The notes beneath the pieces were generated by a model that was given only the letters and a program-made list of their open reading frames with translations, did no database searches and was not told where the DNA came from. Positions 1-10,934 of a DNA stretch of 64,000 nt are shown in pieces. Source of the stretch: Ziziphus jujuba (lineage: Eukaryota > Streptophyta > Magnoliopsida > Rosales > Rhamnaceae). The stretch spans positions 17,659,001 through 17,723,000 of the forward strand of contig NC_083383.1 in assembly GCF_031755915.1 (NCBI RefSeq), written 5' to 3'. Every line of letters begins with the position of its first letter. Position 1 is the first letter of the stretch. The position numbers and the translations under genes were made by a program.

Positions 1-369
1 TCATCATCATCATCACCATCATCATCATAGTTACTTCAAGGTGAAGCTAAATTACCCCGTAACTCATTACGAATATCTCCCTCTATTGTCTTTTTTTTTT
101 TTCAATTTTGAATGTTCTTTCTTCCTCAAAGAATTATAAATCTCTTTCTTCACTTCTGGAAGTACATTGGGGCACTTTTTGACATTATTTTTTTAATCAG
201 AATGTGCTAAATGATACTTTAATCTTATTATTCACCACTTTGCATTTTATAGTTACAATATTTGCAAATGGTACCATACTTGTTACCTTCAATTTGAATA
301 CAATGTGACCAAGCTGGATCTGCTCTTCCACTACCACTTTCCATTTTTTCCTTTAATAATCATAAATAA

Positions 370-1560
370 TTATAAAGTTAATTCCTCATAATAATAATAA
401 CAATAATAACATAAACAATAGTATTTTATAAAACTAATATTGAGCAAAAATAATGAGTTCATTAAGAGAATAATAAGAATAATAATAATAAGACGAAGAA
501 AAAGAGTAACAATAATAATAAGAATAAGAATAATAATAATAATAACAACAACAATAATAATAATAATAACAACAATAATAACAACATTAATTATAATAAC
601 AATAAACAATAAGAAGAATTAGAAGAATAATAACAATATTAATATCAATAATAATAATAATAATAACAATAACAATAATAATAAGAACAATAACAATAAT
701 AATAATATTAACAACAACAACAACATTAATAATAATAATAATAAAAACAATAATAACAACATTAATAATAATAATAAGAGTAACAATAATAAGAATAATA
801 ATAATAATAGTAACAACAACAATAATAATAAGAATAATAACAGCATTACTAATAATAATAACAATATTAATAATAGTAAGAATACTAACAATAATAATAA
901 TACTAATAATAATAACAACAACAATAATAATAATAATAACAGCAGCAATAATAAGAATAATAACAGCATTACTAATAATAATAACAACATTAATAATAAT
1001 AAAAATAATAACAATAACAATATCTATAATAATAATAACAACATTAATAATAATAAGAATAATAACAATATTAATATCCATAATAATAATATTAACAACA
1101 ACAATAATAACAATAATAATAAAAAACAACAATAATAACAATATTAATAATAATAATAACAACAACAACAATAATAACATTAATAATAATAATAAGAATA
1201 ACAAAAATAAGAAGAACAATAATAATATTAATAATAATAATAATAACAATAATAATAATAATAATAAGGATAACAATAATAACAATATTAATAATAAGAA
1301 GAACAATAACAATAATAACAATAATAATAATAATGACAACATTAATAATAATAATAACAATATTAATAATAATTTCAATAACAATAATAAGAAGAAGAAC
1401 CATAATAATAACATTAATAATATCCATAATAATAATAATAATAATAATAACAGTAACAATTATAATAAGAACAGTAATAATAACAATATTAATAATAATA
1501 AGAATAATAACAGAAACAATAATAATAATAACAATAATAACAATAATAACAATAATATAT
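370..1560. repeat. Giant AAT/AAC/AAG-type trinucleotide low-complexity tract
   Basis: About 1.2 kb made almost entirely of AAT, AAC and occasional AAG/AGC triplets with few pure runs. It is an old, interrupted trinucleotide microsatellite rather than a clean array. Every long open frame here translates to poly-Leu/Ile/Val or poly-Asn/Ile/Thr and is an artefact of the repeat. No gene is visible inside. The flanks (1-369 and 1561 onward) are ordinary AT-rich DNA, with a short (TCA)n run at 1-30. Confidence 0.95.
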
Positions 1561-4500
1561 TACATTATACAGCAAAATTAATTTTATATTAAATCAACTA
1601 TGTGGTCCGTATCTTATACATATAGTTAATTTTATATTAAATGGTAAGTACAATTTTTACAATATTTGTCATTAAAATGCTTACTTTTGAAGGTTAAGAA
1701 ACTATGAATTAGACTTTATTTTTAACGTGAATATTCCAAAGATCTTCCTTATTTACATAAAATGTTGAATAAAGAAAGAAAATAAGATTGAAAACTAATT
1801 ATGTTCAACAAAAATTTTGCCTTCACTCCCTTTCATTTTATGAAACTTTTAATATTACTCTCTCTACGATTTTATGCTGAGAAAGAAAGATTCAAAACTT
1901 AAAAATATGGCATGAGTAATGGGCCGGTGTACATGCATTTTTATACTTCCTCAGCATCACAAATCAATCAAAAAAAAATTTTCCCTCGTGATATTTGTAC
2001 TTTTCAAGTATGAAACCTATTTAAAATATTTAAAAAAAATAAAAGAGAGCAAAATACTTGTCCTTTTTCAATTTTTAATAATTTCATTTCCTCATTTGTC
2101 CCCTATTTAAAATATTTAAAAGAAAAAGAAAGAGAGCAAAGTACTTGTCCTTTTTCAATTTTTATTAATTTTATTTTACTTCTCCCCTAGTTGTTTTATC
2201 TTTTCAATCTATATTTACTATTAACATGTGAATCATAGCTGGAAAATTTCTCATGAAAAATCTCAAAAGATTCCTAATAATTTTCAATTTCTCTCTAAAT
2301 CAACAAAATCAATTATTACTTTTTCTATTCTCATTTCATTACAAACTATTTTCTTCTCTTTCGATGTTCTACTCAATGCCCTAGAAATCCTTACTTTGTA
2401 ATTAACAATATTATTGAAAAGTCATTTATAATTAAAGACAAACTTTGAAAGTCCATAAACATTGAATTGAAAGATAATTGACTTTCTGCATTTTTATTTA
2501 CAATTATCATCAAATAATAAACAATCTAATTATTAAACAAAACAAATTAATCTATTTTTTAAAAATTAAAAAATCAATAACAAAAGAAAAAATTCATGTC
2601 TTCCAAATCCTTCCTTTTCTCTTTATCCCCCTTCCAATCCATTCCAACCGATCTCTTTCCTTTTCAATCTTCCTCTTCTCTCTTTCCCTTCCGGTCATAA
2701 GCACATCTAATCTTCCTCTTCCAGTCACAAACACACCAAATTGCATATCGTCAACCTCAAGAGAGTTCTTTTTATTCTTCTTCTTGACATTGGAAACAAA
2801 TGAAAAGTATTGTGAAGCTCTCTCATGGCATGCTGAAACATAATTTTCAACCGAAAGAGATGAGAGAGGGCCGGCCAAGATTTCCATCAAGGATTTTCAT
2901 CGACAACCAGCTTCTCCATTTTGTTTCCACCGTTATCCACTGAAAAACCAAAACTCCACCGATTTTTGAAAATTCCGACAGCATCTTTCGGCTCATGTGA
3001 CATTTCTCTGGCACCGCTTATCATTAGCCACCTTTACTCTTCTACCATTTTCTCAAGACAATATTTTCTAGAGGTATTAATTCTTTACAGCCAAATCCTA
3101 AATGGTTATATCAGTCATCATACAAACTAAGTTATACTCATTACAATCCATCCATATCCCCTCATATTGTACCCCAAAAAGTAAATATACATTTCAAATA
3201 TCATCTTACCTAACAAGAAAAATATAATTAAACTCAGGAAATAAACATTACATACATCGACATCACATTAATACCCTAGATATACATTTCAGATAGCAAT
3301 TGATATACCAATTGCACATAACAATAAAATCAAGAGAGTATTATACATATTCATGTCATAAATTAATTCCACATCATAACACAACAAATCACATGAAATC
3401 ACTACTCGACATACACATTTAGATAGCAATTATTAAACTAATTCCACATATAAATTCATTATTGTACATTTGCATCCAAATACATATACCATAGCATTTA
3501 AAATAATGTGTATATATGCATTCAAATCACACACACACACACACACACAAACATATATGCATGCATATTTCAAAAGCATTAGAATACATCATTGCTCTAA
3601 ATTATCCTTTGAAAAAAATTTTAAAAAAATGAAAAATGAAAAACTGATCCACATAAAAGATACACTGGTAAACATTTAGCGTTCTAGGGTGTTGATCAAG
3701 GTATAATACGAATAAAAATTGGATGTCTAAGCATATTTATTAAATTTTGAATTATAAATAAGTTGCGACTCTTTCTACTGCAACTAATAACCAATATTTT
3801 ACTTGAAAAAATTAAAGTGATGAAGCAATTTTTATCATTACAAAATTAATATATATATGTATAAATATAAAATAAATAGAGTATAAGAATTATAAAAGCT
3901 AAGCAATGATGATATCTACTACTTTCCGATCGTACAATACCCTAAGAACCTCAAATAATTAAATTAATTAAATAAAGTTACATATAAGCAAATAAAAAAT
4001 GCAAAATATATTCAAATAGTATAAATCAACCCTATAATCCAAGATCCATGGTGGAATTTATAGGTAATATATTCTAGATAAAGAGCATTTCCGAAAAAAA
4101 GAAATCCATAATAAAAAAATCAATGAATACTGGAATCTATAGTCATAAAAGATCAATGAAAAGGATCAAATAAAATGGAAGAAGTATAAAAATGGATAAA
4201 AAATAAAAATTTTACCTTAATATCACGAAGCTTGACTTAGAAATAAAAAATAAAATAAAAAACCTAATAAACCGTACAAATTGAAAGAAAGAAAATGAGA
4301 ATTAGATTATCAGAAATCAACTTATCCTAACCTCAACTTATCCAAAAAAAAAAAAATTACAATCAAATAATGATTCAAGGGACAGATGATTACTGCTTGT
4401 TTCATTCACTCATCACCTTTTACTCACTTCAAATCCTCATCCGTTTTGGTGTTATGATGATGGTAAGAATTGAAAGGATTGGAAATGAATGCCTATAAAA

Positions 4501-4800
4501 ATAACAAGGCTTGAGAGCAAACATTAGAGGGAAAAGCTTCTGTGGATTGAGGGAAAATGAAAGAGGGAGTGGGTTGTATGCTATGGCCGCCCAACTCCAA
4601 AAGCTAATGAGACACAAACCTTTCACATTAAGCTTTGCATGATTGCCAATATTAAAAGGTTGATTTTATTATTTTGTATATAACAATATGTGTCAATTGT
4701 CCTAAATGCCCCTTGATCGTTAAAGTCAAAGTTAATCCAATAACAATATGGGGGCTGAGCGATGAAAATTGAAATATATGGGATCAACATGTAATTATCT
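1561..4800. other. AT-rich intergenic DNA, no gene supported
   Basis: No open frame here has recognisable domains. An (AC)n microsatellite lies at about 3527-3549. The stretch 2578-3100 is less AT-rich and has a 98-codon minus-strand frame rich in Lys/Arg/Glu without any recognisable motif; it could be a decayed exon but nothing shows function. Confidence 0.6.
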
Positions 4801-4990
4801 ATGACAACCAGTGTAGGTGGGTGTTTGGCAATAGTACACTACCTAGTATCAAATTCCACATCATCAAGGTATAGATTAAGGAATGGTTTAAATGTAATAA
4901 TAGCCACTTTCATAACACTGAGGCCTTTTTAATGTAATTGGATTTAGGGTTCATAAGAGCTCCAAAGTTAAGGGTGCTTAGACGAGAGCC

Positions 4991-5084
4991 ATCCTAGGAT
5001 GGGTAATCTCTTAGGAAACTTTGAACAAAAAACCTCAATCCTATGATGGATGACCTCCTAGGAAGCCCTGAACAAAAAATGTCA
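4991..5084 (+). repeat. Tandem 2 x 47 bp duplication of the 5S-like C-box region in the 5' LTR
   Basis: Units 4991-5037 and 5038-5084 align end to end. Both start ATCCTA-GATGG and both contain TGAACAAAAAA. The second unit (GATGACCTCCTAGGAAG) is closer to the 5S rRNA consensus than the first. The other Cassandra-like LTRs in this window have only one copy, so the duplication belongs to this LTR alone. Confidence 0.85.
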
Positions 5085-5373
5085 TCCCGTGTACAATGGC
5101 TAAATTGAAAGCAACATCGACAAAAAGTGACAGATTCACTATTGAAGATGGGATTTTTCGAATTGTATTTGAGCCTGTACCCAATTGAAAGTGTGCCAAT
5201 GAAGATGCTAGATATCAAGGGAGATGGATTGTAATGACCAGTATGGGTTCGTGCGGGGCACTGGCAAGCTACCTAGTATTCAATGCCACATCACCAAGTG
5301 TAAATCAAGAGATGGTTCAAATGTAAGCACTCTCATAACACCAAGGCCTTTTAAGAGCGGTTGGTTTTAGGGT

Positions 5374-5445
5374 TCGTCAGAACGCCAAAGTTAAGCATGC
5401 TCAAACGAGAGTAATCCTAGGATGGACGATCTTCTAAGAATCTCT
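5374..5445 (+). promoter_or_regulatory. 5S-rRNA-derived internal control region in Cassandra-like 3' LTR
   Basis: AGTTAAGC (5389-5396, 5S box A), the intermediate-like ACGAGAGTAAT, and GGATGGACGA (5420-5429, box C-like) occur in 5S order and spacing. In known Cassandra elements this domain is thought to recruit RNA polymerase III. Here boxes A and intermediate are well kept while box C is diverged from GGATGGGTGA, so activity is uncertain. Confidence 0.7.
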
Positions 5446-5535
5446 GAACAAAAAACTCCATACCGAATATGGTGGCTAAATTGAACACAATTCGGTAGAG
5501 AGTGATAAATCCACTAGTAGAGGCTGGGTGTTACA

Positions 5536-6390
5536 TTATCTCAAACCTTAGCGGTGGTTTTTTATTATAACCCTTTAAAAATATAAATTATTAAATTATT
5601 TTATAGAATATTCTTAATCAACAAAGCTCCATTAGTATTGTCCTTAAGTTGTGTAACTTAAGGATAATGGGTTGAGTTATTTTCAACCCTTAGAATAAAT
5701 GGAAATGACATGGATGATCGAGATTTTTAAAAATTTATTACTATTCTTTATTATCAAAAACCAGTTTTTACATTTTAATAATCTCACAAAATAAAAAACG
5801 AATAAATATACAAAACTCATAAAAACATATGATTTGAAGAGGCAAAACACAAAAATTATTACCTAGAATATACGAAGAACAAACGATCTAAACTAACAAA
5901 TAAATCCATGGACAGTCAATCAAACGATATCAACAAACTAATGACAAATCTAACCTTGATGGACTAATGTTGTTCTTCCAATCACCTAAAATCCATAAAA
6001 ATCCATAAACCAATCTTGACAGACTGATGTTGTTCTTCTTCCCTCCCAAAATCTAGAAAAGTTCAAAAACCATCTAAACATTAAAGGACCAACAATTGAG
6101 AAGAAAGGTATCAAGAACACCAAAAGATATAAAGATCATGTTTTTGCTCTTTAGCTCATCATTCATCCATCGTCCATCATTTTTCGATTCTTCGTCGTTT
6201 GTCATCCATCATCCATTTGTCCGTTAGTGGCCTTCATTCTTTGATCGTCATTTTGGGTACAGTCCTCTTTGGCTATCGCTACATCCTCTCTAGACAAATG
6301 ATTTCATCCAAGCCACTCTATCGATATAGTAGCATCATGCCTTAATAATCATATAAGCACCTCGAAACCCTATTCAATAAAGAAAAGGAC
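5536..6390. other. Spacer between the two inverted Cassandra-like elements
   Basis: AT-rich 5' two thirds, then a mixed-composition segment with repeated CATCCATC-type words around 6150-6250. No reading frame or RNA gene could be supported. Confidence 0.6.
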
Positions 6391-7084
6391 TATAACATCC
6401 CGCCTCCACTGATGGACCTATCACTCTCTGCCGATATTGTATCTAATTTAAGCATCGCACTTGGTATGCGGTTTTTGTTCAAAGCTTCCCAAAAGGTCAC
6501 CCATCCTTGGACTACTCTCACCTAAGTATACTTAACTTTAGAGTTCTTTTGAACCTTATAGCCAATTGCTCTAGAAAGGGCTCGGCATTATAAAAGTGAC
6601 TATCATTACATTTAAACCATTCCCTGATCCACACTCAAGCGATGTGAGATTGGACACCAAGTAGACTACCAGTGCCCCGCACCCACTGATACTGGTCATT
6701 AAAATCCACCCTCCTTAAGGCCCATCGTCCTCGTTGGTACACTTCTGACAGGGTACAAGATCTAATAGCATTTATAATATCCTACTTTTACTAGCACACT
6801 TGTCACTCTCTGTAGATATTGTTTCAATTTCACCACCACATTCAGTATGGGGTTTTCATTTAGAACTTCCTAAGAGATCATCCATTATTGGACTACTTTG
6901 ACCTGAACATGCTTAATTTCGAAGTTCTTTTAAACCCTAATGCCAACCACTCTGAAAAAGTTTAAAAATTATGAGAGTAACTATCATTACATATAAACCA
7001 TCCCCTGATCCACGCCTAGGTGATGTAGAATTGATTACGAAATAGCCTATTAGTGCCTCACACCTGCCCACACTGATCATCATA
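6391..7084 (-). mobile_element. Cassandra-like TRIM retrotransposon, inverted copy, two LTRs
   Basis: Two minus-strand LTR copies (about 6391-6702 and 6773-7084, both ~312 bp) flank a ~70-bp internal segment homologous to the inside of the element at 4801-5535. On the minus strand the internal part reads a degraded tRNA-Met primer site (CTATTAGATC) followed by TTGTACCC, and ends in AAGGAGGGTGGA. The left LTR keeps the 5S-like blocks at about 6481-6556 and the right LTR at about 6861-6935. No clean 5-bp target duplication could be found (AGGAC versus GGAAC). The orientation is opposite to the first copy, 855 bp away, so the two form a large imperfect inverted repeat. Confidence 0.8.
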
Positions 7085-7177
7085 GGAACTCCTTGAATGA
7101 GACTGCTAGCTGGTATAAAGAGACTGGCTTTGCTTGCTTCCTAGTCAAATATCTTTTCTCTATCTTACTTGAATATG

Positions 7178-7893
7178 TGTCAGGATCCTCCTAACATTAC
7201 CTATCAAAACCCTAGGTTGGTTCGTCTAGGAGAAACCCTATCGAAATTTCTACGGAAAATCTGGTAGCATCTTCCTTATAAGATTAACTTCCCTAAATAT
7301 TCTCTGTACATAAAACTCACTTCGAAAATATACATCCACCCTATTTCTCCCCAACTTACTATAAATTTTCTCAAATTTACAGGACTTCGATAATAATAGC
7401 GCAAGAGTACAAATATAAGTAACAATTAATAAACCATAAATATTCTTATATGTGTCGGGACCCCTTCCGAAGCTTACTCCTAAACCCCAAGATGGTCTCA
7501 ACTCTTCCCAAGTTTTTACTCAGTACAAGAACTATGTACTTTTATAAATCATAGTCGTCCACTCCTCCCACTTACTACAATCTCATATTTTTACAGCACT
7601 TCATGAATATACCAAACACATAAAAGCAGATAGAAAGATAATGATAATGATAATATTAATAATAATAATAATACAACCTAGGTCCTAGAACTTAAATCAT
7701 TTAGTCTACCTTTTAACATCTACAAAATATACATATATAAATTGTACCGCTAATAATCAATAAATTATAAGATAACTTTTAATAAAATAAATTACACTTA
7801 AAATATGAACATAATGGAACAAAATTTTAAATTGAACAATTGAAGTCTTAACGAAAACTCCGATAACATCACCACTATCCAGAACCAATGTAA

Positions 7894-7924
<31 letters not shown>

Positions 7925-9718
7925 TATTCTCTACATAAATATAAATATGTATACAATCTCTTAGAGGATTTGGATAACCTGCCCATAGGCTAACATACCC
8001 TCCTGAAGGCTAACAATCCTGTTTGAAGGCTGGATTACATACCCAAAGAATGTGACACCTACTTGAAGGTTGAAGTACCTGCCCAAAGGCTATTACTTTT
8101 ACCTGAAGGTTGCGACACCTACCTAAAGGCTAATGTACATGATGTACCATATGATATACCAAGGCACGATCCCGTAACATTGGACAAGCATAGATATACT
8201 ACTATCAATATAGCTAAGGGTGATTGCCAATGATACTATCTAACCCGTTGATCTCGTAGGTAGCAGAAATCCGATACTAACTCATTCATAAGTTTAATTG
8301 GGTTGCTACCCATAAACAGTATGGTACACCTAACACATAACACAATATATATACATCGAAAAGACACTTGATGCATCATAGGATATACCAATGCTACCAA
8401 GTGATGTTTGGCATCCAAATACCATTTGACAGGTTGGGGGGGGGGGGGGGGCGAGGAGAGAATCTACATGTGGCCATTAGCATCCCAATGGTGTCGGTGC
8501 TAAACAACCTACCATCTTATGGCTAATGGGGGGTGGCTAATATCATCACAGTAGAAATATCTGCCTACTCTTGCTTACCGTAGCACCTATATAAATGGCT
8601 AAACCTATTGCCCATTGGCCATGAGGAGGGTGGCAAATTCTATCACTATTAACTACATGCCTACTTTTGCTCACCAGACCTCACAAAAGACAACTAAATA
8701 TAACCTGTGCGCTAATCAATAAACAGAGCAGTGCATAACACTAGTACTAAACACCAGTACTATATAGTACATCTATAAACCAACTAGTCATGTATAAATA
8801 TATACAATAACGAAAACATTGACTTCTCATAATTACATTCTAAAATAGTAATTAAATGTTTTAAACAAATAAACAAATAAATAAATAGTTTTGAAACCTA
8901 AAATATAATTTTAAGGAAATATACTACATTAATATCATTTTAATATTAAAAATTTTTACAACTTCTAATTCCCTTAGATTAGCATGGATAAATAAATTAA
9001 TAAATCAATAATTAATAACAAATAGCCTTACAAAAATTATATGTACATATTAATTCATTACACACATACAAATATATAAATATATGTGAACATATTTTAA
9101 TAACATATTCATTTTACCAAGCTAAACTTTATGATAAACCATTTCGTAATTAAAGTATAAGTTAAAATTAAAGCAAGAAAGCATTTAAAAGAAACCATAT
9201 AAACTAATATTTTTTTAATTCCATAACTAACTCAATAATTTAAGGTTCCTAAAACTGGAGATTAAAACAATAACTCAATAAATGAAATTATTTGAATTAA
9301 AGATTTGGAATTTTATAAAATACTCAAATAATCATAATTTTAAAATAATTAAAATCCAATTTAATAATCCATATGTAAATAAATAAATAAATATACTTAT
9401 GTTATTCCAAAATAAAACTTAAAGTTTACTTACAGTTCTGGCATTTATCCATCCTTGCTCTACTGTGGAGTCCACCTCAAATTTCGTCAGGTTCCTCATA
9501 TACACCAAAAATATTATTTAAATATTACATACGTTCTTCAAGGGTACCAGAATATACTAAATAATTTAAAATTTACTTCTACTGCTTTCATTGGCTGATC
9601 TGGGCGCATCTGGCAGTAGCTGGCCATGAGGTGGGCTTGCCTCAAGGTCGATGCATGTAACCCTGTGTGGTTGGAATGACGACTAATCTAGCCAAAGCTA
9701 AGAGAGGGAGAAGGAAAA

Positions 9719-9750
<32 letters not shown>

Positions 9751-10266
9751 GACAAAGGAAATGCCACATGGCACCTATAGATTGATGACACATGTTGCTT
9801 ATTAGGATACTTTTCAAAAAAATCCCTTTCAGTGCTTTTTGATAGAAACTACCCGATAGAGTCAATCTTTGAAAAAATAAGTACAAATTTACAAATTCAT
9901 AACTTTTCAACCATAAGTCCAAATTAAGCGTGCCGCTATTCTATGGACTCATATCGACGAGCACTATACGATTGTATAGAAGTTAAAACCATAATTTATA
10001 TGAATAAAAAGTCACCATTAGCCTCACTTGATCAGCCCAAATTGTACTTTGATTTGGCCATAACTTCTTATTTCAACTCCTATTTTGGTATCCTATTAGT
10101 TTACGAACTCGAGTCGACGTGCACTTCACCATGGTTCCCTGGTTAAAGTGAAATTCCTCTTGTAACACAAAATCAACTATGGGACCCACTTGGTCAATTC
10201 GGTCAACTCCAGTCAAACTCGGTTAAAAATTCAAATTTGGCACATTGTCTCAGGTCGGGATGTTAT
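7178..10266 (-). mobile_element. Solo LTR of a large-LTR Ty3/gypsy chromovirus (Tekay/Del-like)
   Basis: The left end (TGTCAGGATCC) and the right end (about GATGTTAT) correspond to the two ends of the 3.4 kb LTR at 14103-17517. That LTR starts TGTTAGGACCC and closes with a GGTCAA-rich segment ending GTGTTACA. No internal polyprotein is present, so this is a solo LTR read on the minus strand. The pentamer ATATG lies just outside both ends (7173-7177 and 10267-10271), fitting a 5-bp target duplication. A second LTR-head-like sequence (TGTCGGGACC, 7453) is again preceded by ATATG (7448-7452), so the first ~275 bp may be duplicated or belong to a second family member. The segment also holds a (TA)n tract near 7890-7917 and a (GA)n tract near 9727-9749. 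Confidence 0.68.
8436..8451 (+). repeat. G16 homopolymer
   Basis: Sixteen uninterrupted G residues followed by CGAGGAG, inside the solo LTR. This is unusual in such AT-rich DNA and may be a collapsed or expanded run; its exact length is unreliable in any assembly. Confidence 0.9.
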
Positions 10267-10271
10267 ATATG

Positions 10272-10619
10272 AATGATAAAAACAAGAAAATAAAGAGAAA
10301 TGAAATTTCTTTGCAAATTGCTCATACCATGTAACTAAATCAATGCACCTATTCCCCTAAATAAAGACAAAAGAAAATGAATCAGATTTTAGGAGTTGTT
10401 TTTTTTACTTTATTTTTTTGGTTAAAAAATGTAAAAATAGGTTTTCCCAATTAAAGAAAGTAAAAAATAGCCAAAAAAATATTAGATATCCATGTAATTT
10501 AACTATAATCTAAGGGCTGCAAATAACTAAGCCCATTAATTCTCAAGTTTCACAACTTAAAGGCATCCTCAATGGTGTCCTATTGTATTCTTAATACCCA
10601 AAATACCTTAAATTCATAT
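10272..10619. other. AT-rich spacer, nothing recognised
   Basis: Short AT-rich interval between the solo chromovirus-type LTR and the solo Cassandra-like LTR. No frame, RNA gene or repeat is supported. Confidence 0.6.
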
Positions 10620-10934
10620 TGTGACAATCAGTATGGGAGGGTGCAAAAGGCATTATCAGGCTACCTGATGTCCAATCCCACATCGTCTGGGTGTGGTATG
10701 GGGGATGGTTCAAATGTCATGATAGTCACTCTCATAATGTCGAGCCGAGATCTTTTCAGAGAGGTTAGGTCGAAGTTCGAAAAAACTCTAATGTTAAGCA
10801 TGCTCAGGGGAGAATAGTCCATGGATGGATGACTCTTAGAAAACTCTGAACAAAAAATCTTACATCAAATTTTATGGCTAAATTGGGGACAATATCAATA
10901 GAGAATGACAAGTCTACCAATGGAGGTTGCTACA
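10620..10934 (+). mobile_element. Solo LTR of a Cassandra-like TRIM element
   Basis: A 315-bp copy that starts TGTGACAATCAG and ends GTTGCTACA. It contains the same 5S-like block (GTTAAGCATGCTC, then GGATGGATGACTC) and the downstream TGGCTAAATTG and GAGAATGACA words shared with the two complete elements. It is bounded by CATAT (10615-10619) and CATAC (10935-10939), a target duplication with one mismatch. No partner LTR or internal region is nearby, so it is a recombination-derived solo LTR. Confidence 0.8.

Larger units (their letters stand above)
4801..5535 (+). mobile_element. Cassandra-like TRIM retrotransposon, two LTRs, degenerate
   Basis: Two related direct repeats (about 4801-5157 and 5230-5535) flank a ~72-bp internal segment with no coding capacity. 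Both repeats contain a block resembling the 3' half of plant 5S rRNA, including AGTTAAGC and a GGATGG-GA box. That is the hallmark of Cassandra TRIMs, which carry 5S sequence in their LTRs. The internal segment begins with a degraded match to the initiator-tRNA-Met primer site TGGTATCAGAGC (TTGTATTTGAGC) and ends in a purine-rich AAGGGAGATGGA just before the 3' LTR. Both sides are flanked by TTATCT (4795-4800 and 5536-5541), supporting one insertion event. The 5' LTR seems to have lost its terminal TGTA. Cassandra is non-autonomous and depends on enzymes of other elements. Confidence 0.82.

Noticed and set aside
587..1459. 290-codon minus-strand frame of Leu/Ile/Val
   Set aside because: It is a direct translation of the AAT/AAC repeat with no protein-like composition.
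2594..2890. 98-codon minus-strand frame with a basic C-terminus
   Set aside because: No recognised motif, low-complexity Lys/Arg/Glu stretch, and no splice partners found; kept only as a comment on the intergenic region.
5374..5445. Possible genuine 5S rRNA gene
   Set aside because: Only the 3' half is similar and it lies inside repeated LTRs; the 5' half of 5S and a terminator are missing, so it is a Cassandra-type LTR domain.
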